NCBI RefSeq assembly: GCF_014230145.1
Contig: NZ_JACHVC010000007.1
Location: forward strand, 248,001 to 312,000
Direction: 5' to 3'
Source of the DNA: Pelagicoccus albus
GTDB lineage: Bacteria; Verrucomicrobiota; Verrucomicrobiia; Opitutales; Opitutaceae
DNA length: 64,000 nucleotides
Shown here in pieces: positions 53,503 through 62,075 of the stretch (position 1 is its first letter; each line of letters starts with the position of its first letter). Made by a program: the position numbers and the translations under genes. The notes below the pieces were generated by a model that made no database searches, was not told the origin of the DNA, and saw only the letters and a program-made list of their open reading frames with translations.

Positions 53503-53939
53503 AAAAGTTCACTTTCAGTTTAGATTCTCTCCTGAATTTGCGAGAGTTGGAGGAACAAAACGCGAAAGCCGCTTTGGCTCGTGAAAACGCATTTGTTGAG
53601 CAAATTACGATGCGTATTCAGGAATTGGAATCATTGGTAGAGGGCGCTTACGGATCCTGGGATGGCCAGGCTGGTCGTAAATTCAATTCGATGGACCGGA
53701 TGGGTCTCAGCGCACAGATTGCGGACCTTCAAAAAACAGCAGGAGAAGCTCGCAGTGCTCTCGCTGCCGCCAAGACAAAAAGGGCTAAGGCTATGAAGAG
53801 TCTGCAGGATGCTACACGTAACCGAAAAGTGGTTACGAACCTGAAGGAAAAGCGATTTAAGGAGTATACGGCAGAAGTCTTAAAACAAGAGGCAAACGAA
53901 ATAGAGGATGTCTTTAACGCGCGAAGGAGCGCTCGATAA
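53499..53939 (+). CDS. fliJ: Flagellar export protein FliJ
   Basis: The 146-residue product is a two-helix coiled coil, beginning MKKFTFSLDSLLNLRELEEQ, the usual FliJ start (F-x-F-x-L-x-x-L-L-x-x-R). FliJ is the stalk/chaperone escort that inserts in the FliI hexamer. It is coupled to fliI by a 4-base overlap and followed after 5 bases by the MotE-like gene. Confidence 0.88.
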   Translation: MKKFTFSLDSLLNLRELEEQNAKAALARENAFVEQITMRIQELESLVEGAYGSWDGQAGRKFNSMDRMGLSAQIADLQKTAGEARSALAAAKTKRAKAMKSLQDATRNRKVVTNLKEKRFKEYTAEVLKQEANEIEDVFNARRSAR

Positions 53940-53944
53940 CTATT

Positions 53945-54565
53945 ATGCAAATGCTATCAAAACCACTGGTCCTTGCGGTACTTGCACTCGTCCTGATGCT
54001 GGGAACGCAATTCGTCGCTCTCAAAATGTCCTGGAAAGAACTATTCCCAGAACCAGAGAGGAAGGCAACCGTCGTAACGCGTGAAGAGCCGGAACCTTTT
54101 GAATGGGGATTTGCATCCGATTTCATCAACCAACTCGAGGAAGAGCTTCAGGGACGTATCGCCGCTTTGGATGCGCGTGAGGAAGAGCTTGTAGCCTACG
54201 AGGCCCGTTTAGAATCGGACAGGGCTGAGATCGAAGAAATTAAAAAGGAAGTAGAAACGATGCGTGAGCATCTGCTCGAAGGTGTGGTGAAGCTTGAATC
54301 TGACGAAACGGAGAATCTCAAGCGTCTATCCAAGACCTATTCGACTTTAACTCCAGATGCGACGGTCAGTATTTTTCGGGAGCTAGACGACTCCACGGTA
54401 GTTAAGATATTGTTCTTCATGAAAGCCGACACGGTGGGGGCCATCCTTCAGGAAATGGCCACTGCTAACGGTGGGGTCGCCGAGGAAGTTCGGCGCGCTG
54501 CCAAGATATCCGATATGCTCCGACTCTTTACGGACAACTCCAAAGATAATCTTCAACAAACATAA
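53945..54565 (+). CDS. MotE-like flagellar protein with MgtE N-terminal-type domain
   Basis: The 206-residue product has one N-terminal transmembrane helix (about 6-27), a periplasmic-facing coiled coil (about 60-115, RIAALDAREEELVAYEARLE) and a C-terminal domain resembling the MgtE N-terminal fold (YSTLTPDATVSIFRELDDST ... ILFFMKADTVGAILQEMA). This is the MotE/FlbB layout; in other bacteria such proteins guide stator assembly. A second ATG lies 6 bases downstream. It sits between fliJ and fliK, a common place for this gene. Confidence 0.82.
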   Translation: MQMLSKPLVLAVLALVLMLGTQFVALKMSWKELFPEPERKATVVTREEPEPFEWGFASDFINQLEEELQGRIAALDAREEELVAYEARLESDRAEIEEIKKEVETMREHLLEGVVKLESDETENLKRLSKTYSTLTPDATVSIFRELDDSTVVKILFFMKADTVGAILQEMATANGGVAEEVRRAAKISDMLRLFTDNSKDNLQQT

Positions 54566-54567
54566 TT

Positions 54568-56982
54568 ATGCCAATAGAGCCTAGCAGCGTATCCACTCAG
54601 AAGGTACGCGAAGTTGAGACGTCGTCCGCAAAGTTAAATTTGTGGGCTTCGATGCAAGGAAGCTCTACAGGAGGCAAGGACAGCCCCGCCGCCAGCAATT
54701 GGGAAGACGCTATCGTCGATGCCCAGAAGCTTTACGATTCGCCCGCGAGCGAGTCAGAGCAGGAAGAAGACGCCAGCCCCAGCGATTCGTCTTCTGTGAG
54801 TGCCTTAATGACGAGTTTCTCCGGATCGGGTGAATTGGTCCCAGGTTTTGCAAGCAGGGGATTCGGTTCTTTCAGTTTCGGCTCAGTCGGTAGCGATGCG
54901 TTTGGCGCAGTTTCGAGTTCTCGCAACACGCCGAGCGAGGATTTGTCGCAGAGCAGCTCATTGAGCGACTTCAAACAGTTGGAAACGAAGGATACGGATT
55001 CGGCGAGCGTCATTGCCCGCAGTGACGAATCAGTTACTGATCCGAACGCAGAACTTGAGTCCGACGAAAGCGAGGAGGGCGGATCTGAAAAGAAATCGAG
55101 CGGTCCGACCTTGGCTGCAAATGCTACAAGACCGACTATGGCTGCCCCGGTTGTGGCCAGCCCGCTTGCTCAAGTTCAGGCGCCAGCTAGCGATGTGAAT
55201 TCGGTTGAGGCTCCACCAGCCGCAAGTGTGGCGACTACTGTTTCTGCGCAGCCGACGCAGGTCGTCACCGAACAAGCGCCTTCGGCCACCGCAGCAACAT
55301 CGACTCCGAATTCAGTAACAGAGCCCGTGGCGACTGCGGCACCTGTAATTGCGACCGAGCAATCTCCGAAATTGGATACGCAAACGAAGACCTCTAGTTC
55401 TACGCCGGCTGAAAAGCTAACTTCCAATCAGACTCCGACAAGCAAGCCGGCTGTAGAAAGCGTTACCGCTGTTTCGGACCAGTCACTGCAAAAGCCTCTT
55501 GTGGCTTCGACCGTAGAGCAGGGCCAAGGCAATAAGATCACCCCAGAAAAGAATCAAGCGGCCGTGGCTCAGGCTCCTGTCGCGCAAAAGGAAGTAACTG
55601 CAAATGTTGATACGCCTGCTAATCCAGTTTCTGAAACACCTGTTCAGTCCAAGTCCGCTACAGGGCAACCGGCAACTGAGAAAGTCGCTGCAAACGATGG
55701 ACTTGGTTTCGATGTGTCAAAAGCCAAAGAGACTATCTCTGACGCAATTGGAAAAGTAGCGACGGATTCCGCTAAACGTTCACAGCCGACGGCGACGACT
55801 AGCCAGTCGGCAACGAGCAACTCAGTCGCGACTGCATCCGAAAATGCCTCGACTGCGGCCCGGCCTAGCCTAGGCGAGACGACAAGTTCGAAGCAGGCTG
55901 AAAGCGGGGCCACTACGGAATCAAAAGATTTCGCCACGCAGGATGCAGCTAAGCGTGAAAGCGCCGCCGTGGCCGCTCAACGGGTAACGTCCTCGAGAAA
56001 CGCAGCAACGGAAGCTTCTGGGCAAGCTCGGACAACCAGCCAGATAGCCGAAACTGCGCAAGCGGAAACAAAGTTAGCTCAAGCGGGGAATGTCGCAGCA
56101 GCTACCAGCCAGGCTTCGCGAGATGCGTCCGCAGTAGCGGCGACTCGAAGCACGGTCTCCACGCAGGGCAAAGCCAATGCGGCAAGCTCGAGTGGAACAA
56201 CTCAGAGCGGCGTAAGCGGAGTGTCAGCAAGTCAGTCAATGGCTTCGGGAATGAATACTCAAAACGCTGGCCAGAGTGGTTCGCAAAGTCAGGGTGAAGG
56301 AGATCCCGCGGCCAAGCAGGATTTCAATACTGCTCTCAAGCAAAGCCTGGGAGCCAAGACAGCTGACAAGTCCGCTGGGGAAAACGGCCAATCTTTTGAT
56401 GCCAAGGTAGACGCGGCGACAGCAAGCCGCCGTAGCGAGGCAGCATCCAAGTCGCAGCAGACTTCGTACGTCAGCAAAACGGCGGCTGAAGTTAAGGAAG
56501 TTGTCGCGACTTTGACGAAGAGCATTGACCGTCTTGTTACGGACAAGTCTGGCGCCATGAATCTCAAGATCAACTTCGAGGGAGGCGGTAGCGTAAACTT
56601 GCGAGTCAAGATGGAAGGCGGACAGGTCAGCACCCAAATGCAGACTGACGTCGTCGGTCTAGAGGCTGCGATTAAGGCTAATTGGAGCGAGCTGTCCAAC
56701 GATTGGAATCAAAAGGGCGTCAAGCTGAACACGCCGCAGTTCCAAAATTCCGAATCCGGGAAGGATTCTAGCTTCGAAAGTCTAGACCAGTTTGCGAGCC
56801 GCCAAGAGCGTCAGTCATCGGCGGGTGAAAGCGGAAGCCGCCAAAATCGAGGAAGCTTCAACAGTGGTGGCAGCTTTACAGGCAGTGCCGGCCAAAGTAG
56901 CGAAACCGAGCAAAACGCTCCGGCCAGCGAAGTTGCGAGTCAAGCCGCTGTTTCCGACAAGGAGCTCAAAACCTACGCATAA
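54568..56982 (+). CDS. fliK: Flagellar hook-length control protein FliK
   Basis: FliK measures hook length and switches export specificity. The 804-residue product is mostly low-complexity Ser/Thr/Ala/Gln/Val sequence (residues 1 to about 640), with the conserved hook-length domain near 664-735: MNLKINFEGGGSVNLRVKME followed by GGQVSTQMQTDVVGLEAAIK. It is about twice the length of E. coli FliK (405 residues); ruler length relates to hook length, so a long hook is possible. It starts 2 bases after the MotE-like gene. A terminator follows. Confidence 0.88.
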   Translation: MPIEPSSVSTQKVREVETSSAKLNLWASMQGSSTGGKDSPAASNWEDAIVDAQKLYDSPASESEQEEDASPSDSSSVSALMTSFSGSGELVPGFASRGFGSFSFGSVGSDAFGAVSSSRNTPSEDLSQSSSLSDFKQLETKDTDSASVIARSDESVTDPNAELESDESEEGGSEKKSSGPTLAANATRPTMAAPVVASPLAQVQAPASDVNSVEAPPAASVATTVSAQPTQVVTEQAPSATAATSTPNSVTEPVATAAPVIATEQSPKLDTQTKTSSSTPAEKLTSNQTPTSKPAVESVTAVSDQSLQKPLVASTVEQGQGNKITPEKNQAAVAQAPVAQKEVTANVDTPANPVSETPVQSKSATGQPATEKVAANDGLGFDVSKAKETISDAIGKVATDSAKRSQPTATTSQSATSNSVATASENASTAARPSLGETTSSKQAESGATTESKDFATQDAAKRESAAVAAQRVTSSRNAATEASGQARTTSQIAETAQAETKLAQAGNVAAATSQASRDASAVAATRSTVSTQGKANAASSSGTTQSGVSGVSASQSMASGMNTQNAGQSGSQSQGEGDPAAKQDFNTALKQSLGAKTADKSAGENGQSFDAKVDAATASRRSEAASKSQQTSYVSKTAAEVKEVVATLTKSIDRLVTDKSGAMNLKINFEGGGSVNLRVKMEGGQVSTQMQTDVVGLEAAIKANWSELSNDWNQKGVKLNTPQFQNSESGKDSSFESLDQFASRQERQSSAGESGSRQNRGSFNSGGSFTGSAGQSSETEQNAPASEVASQAAVSDKELKTYA

Positions 56983-57024
56983 CGTCACTATTTTCGAACA
57001 CGCGTACATTGTTCGAGACTGGAG

Positions 57025-57057
57025 CGGAGATCCCAAACGGGGTCTCCGTTTCTCTTT
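57025..57057 (+). terminator. Intrinsic terminator closing the flgB-fliK block
   Basis: A 10-bp stem with one G-T pair, CGGAGATCCC (57025-57034) / GGGGTCTCCG (57039-57048), has an AAAC loop and is followed by TTTCTCTTT. It lies 42 bases after the fliK stop and upstream of the sigma-54 element of flgD. The rest of the 298-base gap (56983-57280) shows no gene. Confidence 0.82.
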
Positions 57058-57201
57058 GTACGCCAGCTTGTAGCAGGAGGATGGGACAGAGTTTCCTAGT
57101 GGCGCGGCAGTTCTTGCCGGTCGAAACAAAACGTAGAGAGCGGAAGAAAAATAAACTTTTAAGTTATTGGTATACAGAAAGATAGAATTTGTGGAATTAG
57201 G

Positions 57202-57219
57202 TTGGCATCGCGGTTGCTT
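57202..57219 (+). promoter_or_regulatory. Sigma-54 promoter of the flgD block
   Basis: TTGGCATCGCGGTTGCTT matches the RpoN consensus TGGCAC-N5-TTGC closely: GG (57204-57205) and GC (57216-57217) are 10 bases apart. Transcription would start about 57229, so the flgD frame must begin downstream, at ATG 57281, rather than at the in-frame ATG 57224. Confidence 0.85.
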
Positions 57220-57280
57220 AGAGATGGCAGTCAAAGACGTACGCGACCGACTAGAACACGATATCGACCCAGATCAACCA

Positions 57281-57754
57281 ATGACAACTGAAGCAATCAG
57301 TACCGCTCAAAGCCTTGCGAATGTGACCTCGACGAGTTCGACCAGCTCAACGGAGGAGAGGCTGGAGACGGAGTCGCTAGGGCAGGATGAGTTTTTCCAG
57401 CTGCTCACGACACAACTTGCATCGCAGGATCCTCTCGAACCGATGGAGGACACTGCATTTATCGCCCAGATGGCTGCGTTCAGCCAGCTTGAGATGACAT
57501 CGGAGATGGCGGAGAGCTTCGCCAGCTTCAACGAGACCCAAGCGTTTGCCTCCGCCCAGGGCCTTCTTGGCAAGACAGTGTCCTTCTCCAGCGGAGAAAC
57601 GGGAGAGGTCACCTCTGTGGAGCGTCAGAACGATGAGACACTCTTATTCCTAGATGGATCCAATAGCAACGGCTTGACCGTTGATGGTGTCTACAAGGTC
57701 GAAGGAGGAGTCACCGTGACCAGTTCTGCCCAGCTGACTCAAGACGAGGGCTGA
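57281..57754 (+). CDS. flgD: Flagellar hook assembly scaffold FlgD
   Basis: FlgD caps the growing hook. From ATG 57281 the product is 157 residues and begins with a Ser/Thr-rich segment, then the FlgD hallmark FFQLLTTQLASQDPLEPMED followed by FIAQMAAFSQLEM (about 38-71), then a short region LLGKTVSFSSGETGEV with the FLGKxV pattern. The C-terminal FlgD Ig/tudor part is short, giving a minimal-length FlgD. The frame extends upstream to 57167 but crosses the sigma-54 promoter. flgE follows after 58 bases. Confidence 0.92.
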   Translation: MTTEAISTAQSLANVTSTSSTSSTEERLETESLGQDEFFQLLTTQLASQDPLEPMEDTAFIAQMAAFSQLEMTSEMAESFASFNETQAFASAQGLLGKTVSFSSGETGEVTSVERQNDETLLFLDGSNSNGLTVDGVYKVEGGVTVTSSAQLTQDEG

Positions 57755-57812
57755 TCGCATTTTAACCAACCACTTTCCAAACAGTAACCATTTCCAAACA
57801 CATTAATTAATC

Positions 57813-59378
57813 ATGGCATTCGGAGCACTCAGCAGCGGAATCAGCGCCCTCAACAGTTTCTCAAAAGGAATGGAGGTCATCGGTAACAACATCGCGAATG
57901 TTAACACCGTCTCGTTCAAGTCTTCGCGAATCAAGTATTCGGAGACCTTTAACCAAGTACTCAAGCAGTCGGCCCCATCCCCAACCAGTGGAGACCAGTC
58001 AAATGTACAGGCATCACAGGTGGGCTTGGGTGTACAGGTAGAGGGTATCGTTGGACAGTTCACCCAAGGCGGACTCTCCTCGACCAGCCAGCTAACCGAC
58101 TTGGCAATATCTGGAGAAGGCTTCTTTCTCGTAGAAGATCCTAAAGATTCTACCACCCAGTTTGCGACTCGTGGCGGCGACTTTCGCATCGATGACCAAG
58201 GATACCTCGTGACCAGTGGCGGTATGCGAGTGCAGGGCCTCACCGGTGGTTCCATCGGCTTCGAAGTGGACGTGGGCGAGGACGGCAGCTGGAGCTTCGT
58301 GCCAAATGAGGACACTCAGTCCGGTACTGTGGCTCCCAGCACCTACGGCGATATTCGTCTCGACTATGACAAGGGCGAGGCAGAGGTCGTTAACTCCAAG
58401 CACTTGGCCGGCACTCTGACACGCAATTCCGTCATGTATACCAATGATTTGATCGGTACCAATGCAGCGGGAGAATCCACTTGGGGCGCGGCGACAGTCG
58501 TAGATGGCCTGATAGACATGGACTCCGTCAGCTACGGAGGAGATGGAGTGGATGGAGATCCGCACCGCGTTGGTAATTTTGTTTACACGCTCGATACTGA
58601 CGGCAACGCGACGGCAATCGAGGGGGTCACGGGTTGGCACGCCTTCATGGAGGAGGCCGTGGCCAACTTGAAAACGCTTCGCAACGTTAGTAACGAAGGC
58701 AACACCACTGGAATAATAACCGACTCCATGATCGAGCAAGCGGTGAGCACGGACTTCTTCGCCATCATGTTTCCAGAGGCTGCGGCTAGTGACGCGACCA
58801 CTTTCGGGGTGCCAACTGCTACGGATTCCTCTCCCGCCTTCACTGGTTCGGCCGTGCAAGATTTACTTATGGGCGGCAGCCTAACCTGGGACGACACCAT
58901 TAATCCCCAGGACACGATTGACGCGATCATGGCGACTTTCCCCGAGAATTTGACCGAGGCCAAGACACTCATATCCGCAGTAAGAGCCGAGAATACTCCC
59001 GAATTGAGCCGTTTCTCTGTCGATGACCAAGGCTCGATCGTTTACTTTCTAAACAACGGTGACAGCTTCACCCGAGGTCAGATCCAACTCGTCGATTTCA
59101 ACGATAAGACCGCTCTGATCCGTGAAGGGCAAAACCTCTATAGTGGTTTTGGAGCTGCGGGTCTTAAGCAGGCCCAAGACGGAAATGTGGACAACATGCA
59201 AGAGGCCGGTTCGAACGGTCTTGGCGTGATCAAGCAGGGGGCACTCGAGCTCTCGAACGTGGATCTCACCAACGAGTTCGCGAACATGATCACGACCCAG
59301 CGTGGCTTCCAGGCCGGCTCCCGCATTATCACCGTATCCGATGACATTCTTCAGGAAGTCGTAAACCTGAAGCGATAA
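57813..59378 (+). CDS. flgE: Flagellar hook protein FlgE
   Basis: The 521-residue product has the hook/rod N-terminus ALSSGISALNSFSKGMEVIG followed by NNIANVNTVSFKSSRIKYSE, and the C-terminal VDLTNEFANMITTQRGFQAG followed by SRIITVSDDILQEVVNLKR. The GFFLV segment and the central variable domains place it as FlgE rather than FlgG or FlgF. FlgE is the hook subunit, exported by the type III gate; its position after flgD supports this. Confidence 0.93.
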   Translation: MAFGALSSGISALNSFSKGMEVIGNNIANVNTVSFKSSRIKYSETFNQVLKQSAPSPTSGDQSNVQASQVGLGVQVEGIVGQFTQGGLSSTSQLTDLAISGEGFFLVEDPKDSTTQFATRGGDFRIDDQGYLVTSGGMRVQGLTGGSIGFEVDVGEDGSWSFVPNEDTQSGTVAPSTYGDIRLDYDKGEAEVVNSKHLAGTLTRNSVMYTNDLIGTNAAGESTWGAATVVDGLIDMDSVSYGGDGVDGDPHRVGNFVYTLDTDGNATAIEGVTGWHAFMEEAVANLKTLRNVSNEGNTTGIITDSMIEQAVSTDFFAIMFPEAAASDATTFGVPTATDSSPAFTGSAVQDLLMGGSLTWDDTINPQDTIDAIMATFPENLTEAKTLISAVRAENTPELSRFSVDDQGSIVYFLNNGDSFTRGQIQLVDFNDKTALIREGQNLYSGFGAAGLKQAQDGNVDNMQEAGSNGLGVIKQGALELSNVDLTNEFANMITTQRGFQAGSRIITVSDDILQEVVNLKR

Positions 59379-59437
59379 CCGACCACTAGGGTAACCTAGC
59401 CTAAAATAAGTAGTAACAACCCCAAAGACTGAATAAA

Positions 59438-59965
59438 ATGGCAGAAGAACAAGAAGCTTCAGAAGCCCCTAAACAGTCCGCGAAGGGTGGAGGAGGTAGC
59501 GGGATGATTCCCGCCCTCCTCGTCATCGTGCTCATGCCGGTGATCTCGTTCGCGATGTTTAAGTTTATGATCATTCCCATGATCAAGGCAGAGCTCCCAG
59601 AGCCTGGTGCCGAGGCGCCGATTACGGCTGAAGACCTCGAGATCACGGTGGACGATTCGCACACTGAATACAAAGTGTCTTTCGAGCCCGTCGTAACCAA
59701 CGTGAAGGGCACCAGCCAGACCCGTTTTATCCAAGCGGTTTTCACGGTCTACGGGACACATCCGGACTTCGAAACCATGATCGATGAGAAGAAGGACCGC
59801 CTTCGGGACCACGCAGATAGCGTTTTGGGTAATTTGACCCTCGCTGACCTCGAGCGTCGCGAAATGAAAAACATCGTGCGAAATCAACTGCGCGAAGGGT
59901 TCAACCACAAGATCGGCAAGCCGATCGTGGAAGATATCTCCTTCTCCCAATTCGTGGTCCAATAG
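59438..59965 (+). CDS. fliL: Flagellar basal-body protein FliL
   Basis: FliL surrounds the stator units and supports torque. The 175-residue product has a cytoplasmic N-terminus with a Gly-rich stretch, one transmembrane helix (about 24-46) and the periplasmic FliL domain, ending in RREMKNIVRNQLREGFNHKI followed by GKPIVEDISFSQFVVQ, the typical C-terminal F-x-x-F-V-V-Q. It lies 24 bases before fliM. Confidence 0.93.
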   Translation: MAEEQEASEAPKQSAKGGGGSGMIPALLVIVLMPVISFAMFKFMIIPMIKAELPEPGAEAPITAEDLEITVDDSHTEYKVSFEPVVTNVKGTSQTRFIQAVFTVYGTHPDFETMIDEKKDRLRDHADSVLGNLTLADLERREMKNIVRNQLREGFNHKIGKPIVEDISFSQFVVQ

Positions 59966-59989
59966 GAACGCTTACCGACACAGACTCTT

Positions 59990-61012
59990 ATGGCTGACGA
60001 AGAACAGGAAGAAGGCGAACTGCTAAACCAAACCGACATCGACGCTCTTATCCAAGAGGCGATGGAGGAACCAGAGGAGATCATCTATGATCCTGAAGGT
60101 AACAAGGTTAAGACTCCCAAGGGTACCCGTATCGAGCCTTACGACTTCCGCAATCCGATCTTTTTGACAGAAGTCGAATTGCGGCGCGTGCGCATCCGCC
60201 ACGAGGAGTTTATTCGGTACTTGGCTGCTCGCCTTTCGATTTTTCTTCGCCTCGAGTACTCACTCAAGATGTCGCGTCTCTCGACGCTGACCTACAGCAA
60301 GTTTACCGAAACGATTCCGAATCCCGCCCATGTGGTGCTCTTCAAAATCGAGCAACTCTTCGGAGTAGGCGTTATCGATATCAACCCGCGTCTCGCTCTC
60401 ACCATGGTGGACCGGATGCTGGGCGGCAAGGGGCACTCCGTGCAGGGCGAACGCTACTTGACCGAGATCGAAACCAATTTGGTAGACGACGTGGTAGGAA
60501 TAGCTCTCGAGGAATGGTGCCGTCAGTGGAAATCCGAGCAGGAACTCGACACCACTATTATCGGCCATGAAAGCAATGGACGCTTCCTGGAAACCTCCCC
60601 GGCAGACGCGATTATGCTTGTTCTTTCCATGGAGGCAGGAGTTGGTGATTGTTCTGAATCCATACAGATAGGTCTACCTTATTATACGCTCGAGCCCATC
60701 ATCAAGCGAATGCATGAGGCGAAGGAGAAAGACCTCGGCCTAGAGCTCGCTCAGTCGGAAAGCAGTTGGCAGTCTAGTTTTAATAATATAGACATACCTG
60801 TACAGGCTGAGTGGGACGGAGATCGCCTCACCACCAAGGAAGTGCTCAATCTGCGTCCAGGCGACGTGCTGAGATTTCCGAAATCAGTTTTAAAGAATAC
60901 GCGGGTACGTCTCGCGAACTCGGTGAAATTTACAGGGGAAGTCGGTCTCGAGAACAATCGGGTCGGCGTTAAGCTAATTAAGAAAGTAGAAGAGGATAGT
61001 TCGGAACTATGA
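59990..61012 (+). CDS. fliM: Flagellar motor switch protein FliM
   Basis: The 340-residue C-ring protein has the N-terminal CheY-P binding motif LLNQTDIDALIQEA (11-24), the middle domain with FLRLEYSLKMSRLSTLTYSK, the GGKGHSV loop (typical GGxG) and a C-terminal SpoA domain ending FTGEVGLENNRVGVKLIKKV. The presence of the CheY-binding peptide implies chemotactic control, though no che gene is in view. It overlaps fliN by ATGA. Confidence 0.96.
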   Translation: MADEEQEEGELLNQTDIDALIQEAMEEPEEIIYDPEGNKVKTPKGTRIEPYDFRNPIFLTEVELRRVRIRHEEFIRYLAARLSIFLRLEYSLKMSRLSTLTYSKFTETIPNPAHVVLFKIEQLFGVGVIDINPRLALTMVDRMLGGKGHSVQGERYLTEIETNLVDDVVGIALEEWCRQWKSEQELDTTIIGHESNGRFLETSPADAIMLVLSMEAGVGDCSESIQIGLPYYTLEPIIKRMHEAKEKDLGLELAQSESSWQSSFNNIDIPVQAEWDGDRLTTKEVLNLRPGDVLRFPKSVLKNTRVRLANSVKFTGEVGLENNRVGVKLIKKVEEDSSEL

Positions 61013-61263
61013 ACATGTTAGAAGAAACGAAAGACCTAGGCCTATTGATGGACGTGAAGGTAAAGCTTACCGTCCAGCTCGGATCTTGCCGCATGCCTAT
61101 GCGGGAGGTCATGGAGCTCGTGCCAGGTTCGGTGATCCAGCTTAACCAAGAAGCCAAGGATCCAGTTGGCCTCTATATCAACGACAAGCTCATCGCTTAC
61201 GGTGAAGTCGTGGTGGTAGAAGACAATTTCGGCATCAAGATCACCGAGATGGCAAACGGCTAG
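61009..61263 (+). CDS. fliN: Flagellar motor switch protein FliN
   Basis: The 84-residue product is essentially a single SpoA domain: LLMDVKVKLTVQLGSCRMPM ... VMELVPGSVIQLNQEAKDPV ... GLYINDKLIAYGEVVVVEDNFGIKI. It lacks the N-terminal extension of longer FliN proteins. It forms the lower C-ring with FliM. The start is coupled to the fliM stop by a 4-base overlap. Confidence 0.95.
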   Translation: MNMLEETKDLGLLMDVKVKLTVQLGSCRMPMREVMELVPGSVIQLNQEAKDPVGLYINDKLIAYGEVVVVEDNFGIKITEMANG

Positions 61264-61314
61264 GCCGTATTGCGATTCCAAGGCATCTGCTTAAGCTCAA
61301 CCCTAGTGACCTCG

Positions 61315-61728
61315 ATGAGAGCTTTCCGTTTATCTTTTCTTTCCGTCCTCCTTTTGGCCTGTGTGGGCAGCCAAGTCTTTGCTCGCGCTAAGGCGGTGCC
61401 TTGCCAGAGCGTGGAGAGTTCTCCGCAGGGCATTTTGATCCGCTACGCGGTGCCCATCGAAAGCAAGCCAACCTTATCGGTGGTTTTTGGCGCCATACTC
61501 AGTAGGGAAGATCGGGCCCCTGTAGTTTGCGATGAGGACACCAAGGCCGCTATCGATTTGGCGGTCAACGAGGTGATTGGGAGGCAGACTTTGGCTCAGA
61601 TGGAAGATTCCGGCCATTTGGAATCTGTTCGTGAGGAAATGGAATCCAAGCTACGCGAAGCGCTGGGGGGCGATAATCGTCTCGCGCTCGATGTGCGCCG
61701 ATTTTTCATAGCCATGACCGAGTGGTGA
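61315..61728 (+). CDS. Secreted FliL-like protein, unknown function
   Basis: The 137-residue product starts MRAFRLSFLSVLLLACVGSQ with a signal-peptide pattern (cut near VFARA) and has no other membrane helix. The mature part, particularly AIDLAVNEVIGRQTLAQMED followed by SGHLESVREEMESKLREALGGD and ending RRFFIAMTEW, follows the layout of the FliL C-terminal domain (helix, x-E-D/L-x-T-x2-G, E-E-L-x-x-x-I-N-x-x-L, final F-x-x-F). The family match is by eye and not strong. ATG 61315 is chosen over the ATG-like start at 61270 because it begins the signal peptide. It is last in the flgD-fliN block, 51 bases after fliN, and is followed by a strong terminator. Confidence 0.6.
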   Translation: MRAFRLSFLSVLLLACVGSQVFARAKAVPCQSVESSPQGILIRYAVPIESKPTLSVVFGAILSREDRAPVVCDEDTKAAIDLAVNEVIGRQTLAQMEDSGHLESVREEMESKLREALGGDNRLALDVRRFFIAMTEW

Positions 61729-61783
61729 TTTTGGTTTTCCCAGAGATACTTTATCTCTAAGTTTGATTGTAACTGATACGTTT

Positions 61784-61820
61784 AAGAAGCCGCGCTTTGT
61801 GATGAGAGCGCGGCTTCTTT
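61784..61820 (+). terminator. Strong terminator dividing the flagellar cluster
   Basis: A perfect 13-bp stem AAGAAGCCGCGCT (61784-61796) / AGCGCGGCTTCTT (61807-61819) with a 10-base loop and a short T-run. It lies 56 bases after the FliL-like gene. The remaining part of this 347-base gap (61729-62075) holds the sigma-54 element of fliO and no gene that I can see. Confidence 0.85.
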
Positions 61821-62029
61821 GTGTCTTCGTTCTGAGTGTTACCAGTCCGGCTCGGTAACCATTTGGCTCTGTTGAAAGTAGGGGGACAATTCTGCCGCCC
61901 CGCATAGAGGGAAGGGCTGGTAACAGCGCTAGGAAAATTCTGCCGATACGGCTTGAGACTAGATAACTTAAATGTTTTTTGATTTTTTATAGTGTTGGAA
62001 TACAGTGGTTTACATTTGTTGAGGAGTCT

Positions 62030-62047
62030 TTGGCACCACCGTTGCTA
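62030..62047 (+). promoter_or_regulatory. Sigma-54 promoter of the fliOPQR block
   Basis: TTGGCACCACCGTTGCTA matches the RpoN consensus TGGCAC-N5-TTGCT in all conserved positions; GG (62032-62033) and GC (62044-62045) are 10 bases apart. Transcription would start about 62057, before the fliO ATG at 62076 and after the in-frame GTG at 62049, which it excludes as a start. Confidence 0.88.
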
Positions 62048-62075
62048 AGTGAGGGGCACACCGCACCAAACTCCT

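Noticed and set aside
58092-58859. A 255-codon minus-strand frame inside flgE
   Set aside because: flgE is conserved on the plus strand and the shadow frame has no recognisable features.
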